NCBI GenBank assembly: GCA_025769875.1
Contig: JAGFNK010000093.1
Coordinates: forward strand, 62,001 to 126,000
Length of the DNA: 64,000 nucleotides
Direction of reading: 5' to 3'
Source of the DNA: Russula earlei
Lineage: Eukaryota > Basidiomycota > Agaricomycetes > Russulales > Russulaceae
This document shows positions 1 to 11,038 of this stretch, in pieces; within the stretch, counting starts at the first letter, position 1, and each line of letters opens with the position of its first letter. The notes below the pieces were generated by a model that saw only the letters and a program-made list of their open reading frames with translations, searched no databases and was not told the origin of the DNA. The position numbers and the translations under genes are program-made.

Positions 1-1071
1 GACCTCGACGCCCTAGTCGTGCCGCTACGCCGGACAATCGAGAGCGTGGGCGTGCCAGGAGTTCCTGTACCAGGTTTCAGCTTACCCAAGGGCATCTCCG
101 CATTCGTTCCTATCATCATCACCGGGTTGACGACGGGGAGCAACGAACAACGAGAAAATGCTGCGTACGCCATAAGCGACCTCGTCGAACGCACGTCAGA
201 AGTCGCCATCAAGCCCTTCGTGGTGCCATTCACTGGACCACTCATCCGGGTCGCGACGCAAGCTGGGACGTTCCCGCCTGCAGTGAAGACGGCGCTCCTT
301 TGCGCGATGGAAACAATGTTGCTGCGCATCCCTGCCCTGGTGAAACCGTTCTTCCCGCAACTGCAGCGCACGTTCATCAAGAGCACGAGCGACCCCGCGA
401 GCGTGGTCGTCCGCACCAAAGCAGCGCAAGCTCTCGGACAACTCATGAGGCATCAACCGCGCGTCGACCCCGTGGTGACCGAACTGATAACCGGCGCAAA
501 ATCGAATGATGACGTCGTGGCGAGCAGTTTCGTCCTTGCCTTGTCCTACGTAGTCAAAAGCGCTGGAGAAAACGTCGGCGGGACGGCTCTAGAAGCTTCG
601 CTGGAGCTGGTGTCGGACGCCTTCAGGGAACTCCATGACGGTCACTTTTTATTTTCATTTTTGCGTTGCGCAGATCTCCCCTGCTGACTCAGTGTTCCAG
701 AATACTACGTGCAGTCCACCGCTGCTCTCTTCGCAGCTCTCTCGACGTACGGGAGTCTCGTTGATTCGGTTGTCAGGCATGTACTGTCAGAGCATGTCCA
801 GCATCCTCGCCCGACTCACAGTGGTCACAGAACATACCTCATGGCCGGAACGCCCCCGAGCGTGCTCGCCTCGCATTGTATCGTCGCGTTGCTCGCCACC
901 GATACCGGCGCTCCACCGACCACGGTCCCGAGACCCTTCCAAACCGTTCTTCCGAGCATCGCCCAGAAGATCAAGGAAAGCATCGGGACAGAAAAGCCCA
1001 ACATCGCGCGTCCAGCGCGAGAGGCCAAAGAGCTGTTGCGAAATTTGGATGACAGTTTATTTGGGCAATGA
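1..1071 (+). CDS. GCN1: GCN1, translational activator of Gcn2 kinase (C-terminal part)
   Basis: The reading frame is open from base 1, so the 5-prime part lies outside the window. Exons are <1-640 and 701-1071. The 60-nt intron (641-700, GTCACT...CCAG) is phase 1 and joins ELHD to EYYVQSTAALFAAL. The roughly 336 residues carry helical HEAT-type repeats and conserved GCN1 stretches such as LTTGSNEQRENAAYAI, PFVVPFTGPLIRVATQ and FFPQLQRTF. The family protein is a very large ribosome-associated scaffold that hands uncharged-tRNA signals to Gcn2 and so triggers eIF2-alpha phosphorylation in amino-acid starvation. The C-terminus ends RNLDDSLFGQ. Identity is secure; the donor is non-consensus but the frame and protein continuity require it. 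Confidence 0.93.
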
Positions 1072-1096
1072 GTCGTCGTCGTCGTCGTCGTCGTTT
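1072..1096. repeat. (GTC)n microsatellite
   Basis: About eight GTC units start one base after the GCN1 stop codon. A shorter run of the same unit occurs near 10873. Confidence 0.9.
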
Positions 1097-1731
1097 GTTA
1101 CGGCATCGTGCGGTGGAAAGGGCGGAATGTTCAAAGTCTCTAATCTGTGGCACGATGGGACTCAATGCTATTGTTACGTGGTATCGATCTTAAGCGAAAC
1201 GTGTGCCGCCCCAGAGCTGCTTCGGACGTGGGCTTTCGATTCCGAAGGGCGATTTGGAGAATCTAGTAGTTGTATCACACGCCGCGCGCCATTTAGATCA
1301 CACAGTTTCCCTGCATCTGAATCCGCCGAACCCTGAAGATGACGAAAGGTCGATGGAGCTGGGCGAGGCCAAAGGTGTCGGGGACAGGTTGTATGAAGAA
1401 GGGGAAAATCGAGTCAATGTCTCCGTAGGCGGACGACATGAAACTTGACGTTTTGACAACTTCTCCTTGTAGCGGGCGACATTCTACAATCAGTGAATGA
1501 TGACATGAAGATGTGTGTGCCTCGTTATTCATTTCGCAGTCACACTTGCGATGGAACAACGACCCATCGGTCGCTGGCCCTAATGCCGGCGCCGACTGAA
1601 TCATATCATATTCAAATCGGCAGCCAGCCAAAGAATGACGATGAGTGTCCAACCGAGTCACTGACTTTGAACCCCTCTATCAATGAGGATCCCTAGATGC
1701 CACTGAAACGGGACTATAGAAGGTAAGTTGG
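1097..1731. other. Intergenic region between convergent GCN1 and GGPP synthase
   Basis: The two flanking genes converge here, so this should hold both 3-prime UTRs. Open frames are present on both strands but none resembles a known protein or shows a start and splice context. I see no gene. Confidence 0.5.
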
Positions 1732-3156
1732 CTATAAACGGAGCATTTGTAAAACGTCTTGTAGCATGGGGTTTCCGCCTAGCCTCTCTACCTCGTCGAA
1801 GACACGTTTCTCCAATATTGTCAGGACCTCACGGGTATACTCAAAAGATTTTGAGTGATCCCGGAGGTAATCAATAGCATGATGCTTCAGGGTCGGGGTT
1901 GCCGGTCTCTTCTGAAGGACATCTACGCAACATCACATTATCAGTCACGTTGAACCCCAAGCCCGGCTAGGGATCGCACTGAGCAGTCGTCTGTTTGAGG
2001 TGTCCGCGTGAATGCCGTGTACTACCGGAAAGGAGAATTTTCCCTCGGAAAGATCCTCGGCGAACCCCTTGTTCGTCGAATACTGGTACGGGATGAGACA
2101 AGCACGCTGGCCGCAGAGAAAGTGGCATACCTGATCGTTCTGAAGGTTCATGTAGTCGTCTCTGATTTGAAAGTAGATACCGATCAAGTTGACCAGAGGG
2201 ACGTAGTCGCTGAACTGAATTTAGGGACTCGCTTCAGATTAGGATACGAGGACGCGAACACGTCTGTGTTATGGCTGGCACAGGCCATCATGAGCTTGAC
2301 GGCTAGGCGAAACAAGCCTCCGGTTTCTGTCGAGGGGTAATGAGGAGTTGTTGTAAACCAGAACCCATTCGTTTTCAGCTTAACTATCGTTGACCATTGC
2401 GATATATTCATCCTCGGTAGGACATCGCAGTGAGTCTCGCCACAGCAGTTCAAGACCTTGCCCACGATGAAGATTCAGCAATTCAGCTGTCAGCGTGAAG
2501 TTCCATCAGCGTCGTATCCAGAGGGGTAGAGGAGCGTATCCACTGGTCACGATCTGATCCATGTCACGTTCAGAGTATAATCTGGTTCGGTCATCATCAG
2601 GCTTGTTCCCTTGTGCTTTGAGAGCAAGGATCTCTTGAAAGGCCAGAAAGTACACATAGTTAGCGGAATTGATGGTCTGTGGTACACCATAAATCTTGTG
2701 GGCGACTTGACGGGGAATGAGTCTCGAGCATGGTAGAATGGATCGTGAGAGACGTACCCGGCCGTCCTCGACGTAGCTGCGAATTATCCTCTATATCGTC
2801 GATCCTACGATAGTCAGGTACAAGAGAAGTCACGGAGAAGCGAAAGGGTGGAAGCGCACAGAAGGCTGGCATTATGTAGCATCGCGATCACGCCGGCGAT
2901 GACTTGAAGCTTGGATTCTGGGACACGAAGCCAGGCATTAAATGCCCGCATCATTCCTCCACGAAAATCCTTTCCTGGATTTGAAGTTATGTAAGAGAAT
3001 GGTTCCATCAATGCCTGGGGCGAGAAGCCATTCGATGAGTGAGAATCGCGACAGTCGCGAGAGCAGACAGGATGTCACCATTTCATTGCTCTCGGTGTGG
3101 GTGTGAGATGAAGACTGGTCAAGTAGGGAGAGGATGTGTTGATATTTCTCTGCCAT
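1732..3156 (-). CDS. BTS1: Geranylgeranyl diphosphate synthase (trans-prenyltransferase)
   Basis: Nine exons on the minus strand: 3079-3156, 2860-3014, 2758-2804, 2544-2705, 2385-2486, 2260-2326, 2131-2209, 1980-2082, 1732-1922 (984 nt, 327 aa). All eight introns are 48-64 nt with GT...AG. The first aspartate-rich motif is DDIED (context [15 protein letters not shown]) and the second is DDYMN (context [12 protein letters not shown]); both bind Mg-diphosphate. Other family blocks are [57 protein letters not shown] and [19 protein letters not shown]. It condenses FPP with IPP to GGPP for protein geranylgeranylation and possibly diterpenoids. Start chosen at MAEKYQHIL. Length is typical. No terpene-cluster neighbours are seen, so a housekeeping role is likelier. 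Confidence 0.95.
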
Positions 3157-3444
3157 ATTCTGACGTGTCAGAGATGGAGGATGGAGAGGATAGGACGAAG
3201 AGCATTTGGCTCGACTAGGACGGTCACTCTCACGGAAGCCGGTCGTCCACATCGCGGACGGATCTGCCGCCGCTGTTGATAAACACGTTTCCTTGCCCTG
3301 CCGTGCCAACGGTAGTGCTCACCACGATCACTTTCTACATGTCGCGCAATCCTCGACCGATTATAATAACAGCACCAAAAACGTGAACAAGAATAGGTCG
3401 GTCTATCACGGCTACGATACCATGCATGGCCGGCAGCGCCAAAG
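3157..3444. other. Intergenic region upstream of GGPP synthase
   Basis: This 288-bp gap separates two minus-strand genes and should hold the GGPP synthase promoter. No clear TATA box or conserved frame was found. Confidence 0.5.
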
Positions 3445-4412
3445 CTAAAACGGGTGTGGCACTGGTGCTGGTCGTGCAGGAGCATTCCAAGTCTTTCCGC
3501 TTCTCCAAGCCTCGATGCAATCCCTTATTCCTGCAGCCTCCACTGCGAGTCTACGCGATCGCACAGCCTCCCGAACGGACCCAATGAGAATGACATCCTC
3601 GAAGCGCATGAGACGAGCCTCATCAGAGGTGAGTGGATCTGACCCCTCACACAACTCTTGTAAGGCTGGGAGAATCCACTGCTCAATGGCATATCTTCGC
3701 CCCAGGAGGAGTCGTTGATGGGGAGTTGGAGGCTTCAAACAACGGATGGCCAAGTCGCGAATGCTAGTGAAACCCCATCGAGAGGATAGATCTAAGATAG
3801 ACGAGAGCTCTTCGAACGAGCGTTCTACCAGTGCATTGAAGTCCCTAAGCAAAGGAAGGTCAATAATGCAGGGAAACTTTTAACATAGGTACGTACAGTG
3901 GGTATAAAACAGACAGAAACGCATCAAAATCCTTGGACTTCACGTTTTCCAGAGAAATGACAGGAGAATATGGCCCTTCTTGCGCGGGAAGCCGTGAGAG
4001 ACGTGTCATGAATTCTTTCGAATCACGGCAGAAAAAATAGCGATGAACGCGATACAAAATTCCCTCGACCTATGACCATACCGTAAACTCAGCTCAGCGC
4101 AGTATATGGACGCATGGGACGAACAAGAAACGTGACGTTTCCATCTTCGAAGAAAAAGCGCTTGTGCAGGCTGAACGGACCTGGCTTGGCCGATGGCGGC
4201 GTGCTTGTGTCCATCGGCTCTAATGACTCGCCCGGTGTCGTGGCGGAATCATCTTCGAGGATAGACATGCCTGACAAACTGGAAGGAACGCTATCGATAA
4301 TATCGGAGGAGACAATGGTATAGGCGGATGGAGATATAGGCGTTGTTGGCGAGATTGCCGGTGGACGCTGGTCGTTCGAGCCGTCGGGACTGGGGTGCAC
4401 GTATGGAGTCAT
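3445..4412 (-). CDS. BTB/POZ-like protein, paralogue A
   Basis: Three exons: 4125-4412, 3897-4069, 3445-3844 (861 nt, 286 aa), with introns of 55 and 52 nt. The N-terminal 85 residues are Ser/Pro/Thr-rich and look disordered. The folded part begins near FFFEDGNVTFLV, runs through VEGILYRVHRYFFCRDSKEF and ISLENVKSKDFDAFLSVLYP, and continues as a helical region with SRWGFTSIRDLAIRCL. This is the pattern of the expanded BTB-domain proteins of Agaricomycetes, where the domain mediates dimerisation or Cullin-3 contact. The substrate is unknown. It is a tandem paralogue of the gene at 5184-6246 with intron positions and phases conserved. Confidence 0.8.
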
Positions 4413-5183
4413 TCTTCTGGCACTTTAGGTGGAGGGACGATGAACACGAGGAAAGCCACTTCAGCGTCAAACATCCCAGTCGATGGTGAGCCTTCCTCGT
4501 GGGAATTACACGTGCTCGGTACTCGTCACGCCATTGACCGTCTTGCCCATGGTGGGTGCAAAGTTGGTGCTTGAAGCTTGAAGGAAGGGCTACTGTAGGA
4601 TAGGGACGAGCACGGTACCACCGGCCCGAGAGTTGTCCAGGTCGGCTCCCGTAAACTAGTCAGTCGGTATTATGCCGCAGCCACAATCAGACAAACTTCC
4701 TATGGAATCAAGGTCCACTTCCATCTTTGTCCCTTTTCTTTGGTCTCGCGTGAATCCATCCGACACGCCTTTTGACCAGCTCCGAGTCAAGTTGGGACCT
4801 GTCGTTCTCCGATAGAGACACGTAGGGATCTACCCGTAGTATCCTCTACAAACTCACGTCTCGGTGTACCGATGAAGATACTGATCGCATGGAAAGAGCG
4901 CGGACCAACAGATCTCGCTGGCTAAAAGACTGCCAAAATTTGCTCAGAACGGACGTAACATCTAGTGCAGTTTCTCATCTCCTTTACATTTCCTTTATTT
5001 TAAGTATGATACCGTGACCGCGCGCGTTACTGAGTTGAGCTTCCTCTCATCGCTTGCACCCCTGTTCACAGAGGCGGTGGTATGTTGTATTCTCCTTCTG
5101 TACAGAACAATTGTCCGCGCAAGCACTCGAAGGTAACCAATCCAGACTACAATTCTGCAACATGCATTTCCGACAGAGTAACA
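4413..5183. other. Intergenic region between BTB paralogues
   Basis: This 771-bp spacer separates the two tandem minus-strand genes. No conserved coding frame, RNA gene or repeat was recognised. It should hold the promoter of paralogue A and the terminator of paralogue B. Confidence 0.45.
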
Positions 5184-6246
5184 TTAAACATGGACACAGC
5201 AACTGCATTTGCCTTTCCTTTTTTTCTTGATTTTAGAAGCGGGCCAGTCATTCTCGGATGGGACGCTCTGCTGGGCATAATCGGGAGTGGGTGACGGAGC
5301 CCGCGACGCAGGGCGGGCTTCCGGCACTGGACTCCACGGCTCTCCACGTGTCGACGCCTGGATACAATCCTTGATTTCCGCACCTGCAACTGTGAGGTTA
5401 GATGATCGGACGGTCTGCCGGACGGACATAACAAGCACGACGTCTTCAAAATCGATGAGACGACCCTCGTCAACGCTGAGCGGCTGCGGCCTCTCGCACA
5501 ATTCCAAAAGAGCCGGGAGCACCCATTTTTCGACGTTATATTTGCGCGCCAAGATGAGTCTGTGCAAGGGGCTGGGAGGCTTCACGCAACGGAGGGCCAA
5601 GTCGCGAATGCTGGTGAAACCCCATCGGGTGGAAAGCGCCAAGATAGAGGACCACTCTTCGAAAGAGCGTTGCTCCAGGGTATCGTAATTGCTGAGCAAA
5701 ATATTAAACGGATACCTGTTGATATCTCAGACGTGCGTACCGAGGATATAGAATGGACAGGAGGGCATCAAAGTCCGCGGATTTCACATCAGCGAGAGGC
5801 ATGATCGGGGGAGAGGAGGACTCTTCGGTCTCGGATGGCCATGAGATGCGATCCTTGAGTTCATTCGAATGGCCGCAGAATAGATATCGATGGAGACGGT
5901 AGAGAATACCCTCGACCTACGTAGATTGCTCCAAGTCAGTACATAGTAGTATCAGCGTGCAACGAGTCTCGCTCACCAAAAACGCGATGTTTCCGTCGTC
6001 GAAAAAGTACTGGTTGTGGTGCACAGGCGGGAGATCAGCCAGATTGGACTGAGGCGTCTTCGCATTCAGGGAAGCCTCGGATGGTGCTGACGACGGTGCG
6101 GGGACATCGTCCTCGGAGACTACTTGGGTTGGAGACGGACCGAGAGTGTCGAAGGGTATGATGGTCAATGAAGCCCAGAAAGTTGGCGTCAAGGTAGTCG
6201 GGAAACTTCGCCCCAACGCGTGATCGGGAACGATGTATGGGCTCAT
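5184..6246 (-). CDS. BTB/POZ-like protein, paralogue B, with polybasic cysteine-rich tail
   Basis: Three exons: 5977-6246, 5741-5916, 5184-5691 (954 nt, 317 aa), introns of 60 and 49 nt at the same positions and phases as paralogue A. The core matches A closely: YFFDDGNIAFLV, VEGILYRLHRYLFCGHS, VKSADFDALLSILYP, SRWGFTSIRDLALRCVKPP. The C-terminus differs. A Pro/Ser-rich linker leads to KIKKKRKGKCSCCVHV, a run of Lys/Arg followed by four cysteines, with Cys as the fourth residue from the end. That resembles the hypervariable tail of prenylated or palmitoylated small GTPases, although CVHV is not a canonical CaaX box. Membrane attachment is an inference. Paralogue A ends VPHPF and lacks the tail. 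Confidence 0.8.
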
Positions 6247-6788
6247 GTCGCTAAGTGGGAGGGTTCTGGCTAGATGGAAGATCGCATTTCAAGGGCGGGG
6301 GGCGCGTCTTGTGTTTTCCGTTGTTTGCTGGCCTCGAGGCGACCAACATGCTTCTGATGATGTGGGCCTTCCGTTGTTGCGCTGAGGGATAGGTATGATC
6401 GTTCTTAAGACGGTGGTACGCTCGAAATTTGCTACAGAGGGCAGCATTTATGACGAACGGGTGGATCGCAACTGAGATAATATCGAACGAACGAAAGGTG
6501 CAAAGCGTTCCATAGATGGTAATTGAGAAAAAATCATGCATAATCATCTCAATTACCATTCAATCTCGACGACAACAAATCTCAAATAAGCTTTCGGGAA
6601 GTGATCGTGGAGACACGGGCATACATATCGACAAGTCAAGAAACCCAGAACGCGCCCCATATCAATGCTCATCTTAAGCAACAAAGGTTTTATCCATAGT
6701 AGAACGAGGCATGAGCATAGGCATAATTACATAGAGGAGGCCAGTCACTGCGTTGATTGGCATTCTGCTGCTGATCGTAAGTGCGTGT
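6247..6788. other. Intergenic region with a 13-bp hairpin
   Basis: No coding frame is supported. An inverted repeat lies at 6516-6559, with 13-bp arms (ATGGTAATTGAGA) and an 18-nt loop containing ATGCAT. It could be a MITE relic or a transcript-end structure. Confidence 0.4.
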
Positions 6789-7850
6789 CTAGCGGTTGCT
6801 CCACGTTCCAGCCTGTTTAGGCTTTCTGCTTCTTGGATGCACGGCCGAACGGCCAACGCGCGCGTGGACTCTGTTCGTCTGAAATCGGGAGTCGTTCCAA
6901 ACAGTGGGCATGCTTGAATTTGTCTCGCGCATTCTCAAGAGAGATGAGGCCGGTGGGAAATAGTGTTGCGACAGGGGCTTTCTGTGACGTGCGGTGGGTT
7001 TATCAACGAAAGCAAGGCGATGGATGTTTGTTACCTCTGTTGCAATCGGGCTGCGATCCTCCAGGTGAGCACGAAGTGAAGGCGCCATAGTAGGCCTGAC
7101 CTCCTTCACGTACACCTTCCGTTCCGCGAGTGGGCTAGCTTTCTTATACGCTTCGCGCAGGTTGACTTGCGTGGTGGACCTGGTGATTGTCTTTGCAGAG
7201 GGACGTTCATATTGAAGACGGGCGGAAGACGTGTTTTGAGAGATGGTGGATGATTCTTGAGGCTTTTTCGAACGTTTGATTTGGAGCGGCCGAGTGCCTG
7301 TACTCGAAGGAATCACCGGTCTAGCCGCCGTCGGGAGGTCGGGGAGGGGAGAATCTTTGAAAGTCCGTGAGTGGGGTAGCGGAGGAAGTGGTTGAGACTC
7401 TTTAGGGTTGGGTGGTACGCTTGATGCCAACGGGAATATAGGTGCCAGGGACCGCTCCCCGAGGTTGGCTTCACAAGGCTCTGACGGCTCTGGGACATCC
7501 TCATCGTCTATGATTGCGAATTGATACCTCGAAAGACGCCCGGAGAGATCGTCAAATTGACTTGTTTCCGCCTTCGGGGTGAAGCCTTCCATGAGTTTTG
7601 TAGACATCCGACCGACCACTTCACTATGGGCCGTTTCGATTTGCCCAGGGCCGCGGAACAACGGCGACATATATATCTCCACGTCGCCGAGATCTTCGCT
7701 ACCCTTCAAGTCAATCGACGACGTCGAGCTGTATACGCTTACTGATCGCGGAAGTGATGGGCAGCTAGATCGGCGGTGAAGGCGGTGGACGGCACTAATT
7801 GGCAACTTGTCGAGCGGGGTGAAGCGGGGACTCTGTCCAGTTAATGACAT
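6789..7850 (-). CDS. Hypothetical proline-rich protein
   Basis: This is a single open frame of 353 aa if it starts at MSLTGQSPRF (7850), or 357 aa from an in-frame ATG at 7862. The frame continues upstream to 7961, but a TATA box at 7931-7937 lies inside that extension, so the longer start is unlikely. The protein looks largely disordered: it is rich in Ser, Pro and basic residues, with a proline segment around LPPLPHSRTF and PLPDLPTAARP. No domain was recognised. Similar low-complexity proteins with PLPxLP motifs are common in agaricomycetes and can bind SH3 domains, but that is speculative here. Confidence 0.6.
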   Translation of the reverse strand: MSLTGQSPRFTPLDKLPISAVHRLHRRSSCPSLPRSVSVYSSTSSIDLKGSEDLGDVEIYMSPLFRGPGQIETAHSEVVGRMSTKLMEGFTPKAETSQFDDLSGRLSRYQFAIIDDEDVPEPSEPCEANLGERSLAPIFPLASSVPPNPKESQPLPPLPHSRTFKDSPLPDLPTAARPVIPSSTGTRPLQIKRSKKPQESSTISQNTSSARLQYERPSAKTITRSTTQVNLREAYKKASPLAERKVYVKEVRPTMAPSLRAHLEDRSPIATEVTNIHRLAFVDKPTARHRKPLSQHYFPPASSLLRMRETNSSMPTVWNDSRFQTNRVHARVGRSAVHPRSRKPKQAGTWSNR

Positions 7851-7930
7851 AGGGGAATACATTAGGAAACAAATGAGAAGGGTATGCAGGGTCAGTTTTC
7901 GACAAGAGAGGGGTGGGTGGGTGGGAGGGA

Positions 7931-7937
7931 ATATATA
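7931..7937 (-). promoter_or_regulatory. TATA box for the 6789-7850 gene
   Basis: CTATATAT on the minus strand, about 70-80 bp upstream of the two candidate ATGs. It is followed by a CCCACC-rich stretch. Confidence 0.5.
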
Positions 7938-8157
7938 GAGACGCCCAGCCCCCAGCCACAATCAAAGTGCATCGGAAGGGTATCGGCATCTGTGTGATAC
8001 CTAGTGGTGCGGATGAGCCGTTGAGGCTACGAGCACCCAGAACGCAGGGCAAGAAGGAAATTCGCTTGGAAGTCTCATTCCTCAAAGTGGATGAGCTACT
8101 AGTCGCGTGTGGTAAGCGTTATTGCCACAAGCGACGAACACAGGCCACAAAGCCATC

Positions 8158-8766
8158 CTAGGCTCTCCGCAGGCGAAATTCAATTCTGCCAAGCGTGATG
8201 CGGCTTTTTCCTTCGGCCATTCTTACTGTTTCTTCCAGTGCACCCCAGCTTTGGCTATCGAAATGTGCAGCATCTAACTGAGAAGAACGCGCTTTGCGAG
8301 CTGGTTTATATACTTGCTGATGTGGATCCCAGGGTTGTGTTTCACCATAGTGGGAGCTTTCTTGATATCGTTGGAACCCTAGGTGGAGAAGAGACAGATT
8401 CCTAGTCAACCTATGAGGGAGGCCTCGAGACTGAGCTGACGTGATCAGTAAGGAAAGGGTCCTGTCCACTGGAAGAAAAAAGTTCTCAATGTTGACGAGG
8501 AAGCTAGTGCCTACTTGGAACTCACCACACAGCTCCCATAGACGATGCCACTTTTCAAGACGTTCCTTCTCTGCAGTTTCCAGGGTTGGACTCTGAAGGT
8601 TGTGAATAACTACGGCTGCATCTCGGAATGTAGGTTTCCAGAGCGTTCGGACCCGGCGTGTCGCCGCTCGGTGATGCAGCACAGACACCGAAGAGGCACG
8701 TAGGAATAGACGGTATAAACTTGTGAAGGATGGAGGCAACTTGTTTGTCGGAATTGTCGCACTCAT
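8158..8766 (-). CDS. LYR-motif (Complex1_LYR-like) protein
   Basis: Two exons, 8526-8766 and 8158-8468 (552 nt, 183 aa). The intron 8469-8525 is exactly 57 nt, so the unspliced frame also stays open. I prefer splicing because the donor GTGAGT and acceptor TTCCAG are strong and the joined protein reads LWELCVDRTLSLLITSAQSRG. The N-terminus has the signature TSLYRLFLRASS followed by basic helices (ATRRVRTLWKPTFRDAA), as in the small LYR proteins that help assemble or deliver Fe-S clusters to mitochondrial complexes. A second conserved block is SRGLPHRLTRNLSLL. The specific client is unknown. Confidence 0.7.
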   Translation of the reverse strand: MSATIPTNKLPPSFTSLYRLFLRASSVSVLHHRAATRRVRTLWKPTFRDAAVVIHNLQSPTLETAEKERLEKWHRLWELCGEFQVGTSFLVNIENFFLPVDRTLSLLITSAQSRGLPHRLTRNLSLLHLGFQRYQESSHYGETQPWDPHQQVYKPARKARSSQLDAAHFDSQSWGALEETVRMAEGKSRITLGRIEFRLRRA

Positions 8767-9276
8767 TGCTGTCGACGACTGTGGAGGTCAACGAAACGAC
8801 AGGACCCTGGGCCTGTACCCACGTGATCACTTCCTCGACCCCCGGCCACTCGCCTTCAATGATGCACTGAGCGAAACGACATACGACATGCTCAGAGTGT
8901 AAATATCCCCAGTCCATCCTCCCCACCAAGCAATCCAGGATAAGTGGCTTGTTTTCTATCTCATCTAGGAAACGGCCTGCTACATATCTCCCGATACCTA
9001 TGGCATCGCTGCTACCTGAAGTAATTCATTCACTCTCTAGACTCTCCACAGGGACGATCTTGTTTTGGTCAGCTGAATCCGATGAAGTATTACAGGTCTG
9101 TAACATACCGAAGAGAGAGTAGTCCGTCTTGCTCGGCAATAACGAACAATCCTTACTCGACGTGCCATCAGTATTTCCGCCTCTTCACTGTCGAAATTGC
9201 CGCTCTCTTGACTATGGCCCACTACTTGAGTCCTTTCATTATCTCCCACAGCGTCTGTACAACGTACGAGAGGCAT
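8767..9276 (-). other. Unresolved minus-strand coding exons upstream of the LYR gene
   Basis: A coding-like frame from about 9015 down reads IGRYVAGRFLDEIENKPL, then GEWPGVEEVITWVQAQG, and stays open to 8555, overlapping the LYR gene in another frame. Upstream, a frame around 9276-9130 can be joined through a GTATGT...CAG intron of about 93 nt ending at 9016. The composition looks coding, but I could not close a complete gene model or recognise a family. It may be a separate gene whose 3-prime end overlaps the LYR gene, or an upstream exon set of the same locus. Confidence 0.35.
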
Positions 9277-9655
9277 CTACATGGTGTGTCAGTTTCTGGA
9301 TGACGGAACGGTGCATTGTGCTCACACCTTTTCGGGGGGCGGCTCGATCATCGCGTAGCGCGTTGATCTTCTGGCTTTTCAAAAATGTCTTCTCGTCTTA
9401 TATCTGGGTGGCACGCTTCTTCGTGGAATTCTGACTTCTTTGTATGGCTCTTTTAGAGGACGACATTGGACTAAACGACACACTGCAAGCCACAGTCCAC
9501 TTTTCATCGATGTGTCTGTGGCCGGTGTTGTCGGTTCTGTGTTCATCACCACAACTTAACCATGTGTATTTTTCCGCATAAGATCGCTCGTTTATAGCGC
9601 CCAGCTGTTCCTTCATCAACCCAATCTCCCGTACCTGCGCACAACCTCCCTGACG

Positions 9656-10627
9656 ATGAACCCCATGGACGCCCAACGTTATGATCTTTCCAAGCGTAAT
9701 CCTGTCAGTTTATGATTTCTCCATAATTACAAGGACTAATCGTTTCGAAAGCCCGCTTCCGAAGAGAACGACGCCAACGGCGCTTGCGGCGCTCGTATTG
9801 CGAACCCACTAGTTGTCCACGATACTTCTTCAAATGAAGCTCTACGCTCACCCCTACCTACCGCATGTGTAGCTCTTAAACTCCTCCCTCCCAACTGCTC
9901 TCGGAAATGCGACGCATTGGGCGTCCCGCTATCCCTTTCCCCACTTGTTTCACCGTCGAGTAACGATTTCATGGAAGACGCCCTTCCCCCACCTGTCACG
10001 CTCAACAAGGGCTCATTTATAAAATTCCCGACCACCGCTGACGATGACCCAAGGTCGCCTCATATCCACGACCATATCGCATCATCGCCTAGGATCAGCC
10101 ACAGCTTCACGCTGCCAACGCGTCCACTTTTCCATCGAAGTGAGAGCCCAGAAAGGATTTTCTCGCGTCCTAGTAGTCCGTCGCCCATGTCTCCCCCTAC
10201 CAGGCCCACAAGCCCTCACTTTTGGAAAAGCGCTTGCTCGAGCCCTCAAGCTTGGCCTGAACGTCCCCTTAACCCGCATTATCACCGGTTTGATGGCTTT
10301 GCTTCCGAATCTATGTCTTGTCCCACGAGTCCACTTCTCCGGCCATCGATCCCGTTCCCATCACCTACTAGTCCATCTGCAAGCCATGCAAATTTTTCGG
10401 CTGCCATCCGTCGACTTCGCGTCCTGAGTTCTATGTCTTGCATGTCTCAGGCGATATCACCTGTCCCTTCGCGTCCCACGAGCCCGATGTCAGGGCCAAC
10501 TTCTCCAATCCTGCAGGCCTTCAATATTGACAACTGGGTGCCAGACAGAGACCCAACCGAGGGCATTGATGTTATCGAAATTATGGTCACGAAGGAGATT
10601 AGTGTCCGTGTCGAAGAGGTTGTCTGA
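9656..10627 (+). CDS. Hypothetical Ser/Pro-rich protein
   Basis: Two exons, 9656-9703 and 9752-10627 (924 nt, 307 aa), with a 48-nt intron GTCAGT...AAAG. The start is MNPMDAQRYDLSKRNP. The body is a disordered chain with many repeated SP/TSP units (RPTSPH, SCPTSPLL, SPTSPSAS, RPTSPMSGPTSP), spaced like proline-directed kinase sites. The acidic C-terminus, EGIDVIEIMVTKEISVRVEEVV, looks like a short beta-forming conserved tail. No domain was recognised. It could be a regulatory phosphoprotein; that is inference from composition only. Confidence 0.65.
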
Positions 10628-11038
10628 CGAGTGAGGCAGCGCTGATCGCACGAGGGTGGTTCATTGCATTTTCTGTGATTTGTTTATGTACCAGGTATCA
10701 ATTAATCCGTTGATAACTTACGTGACTGTGTGCGAAAAGTCTAACCGGCCCAGCCCGGCTGAATTTGAGGCTGTGGCCCTGACTCGGGGAGCTCAACGTG
10801 GTCACTCGGCCTGCACCGTTCCTTGTACACTTACACATGCACGCCTGAACGTTCTGCATCAATCATAACCACCGTCGTCGTCGTCTGCCCTGCCCTGACT
10901 TTCTCCTTTCTCTGTGGCGGCTGTTCGGCTGAATGAACCAACCTTGTAAGCACCCACCTCTATCTCCTTTCCTTTTGGGGCTTACTGAGTGACACTCTTT
11001 CCCTTTCTCCGTCATCCCGCAGTGGTCCATCTCATCTG
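10628..11038. other. Intergenic region
   Basis: It holds a short GTC microsatellite near 10873 and pyrimidine-rich tracts just before the 11039 start, as is usual for basidiomycete promoters. No gene seen. Confidence 0.45.

Noticed and set aside
1293..1661. 122-codon minus-strand frame between GCN1 and GGPP synthase
   Set aside because: No family resemblance and no splice or promoter context; it lies in the expected 3-prime UTR space of converging genes.
7851..7961. Upstream extension (MWLGAG...) of the 6789-7850 gene
   Set aside because: A TATA box at 7931-7937 lies inside it. The start at 7850 or 7862 fits better.
9129..9434. 101-codon plus-strand frame
   Set aside because: It is antisense to the coding-like minus-strand exons upstream of the LYR gene and has no recognisable features.
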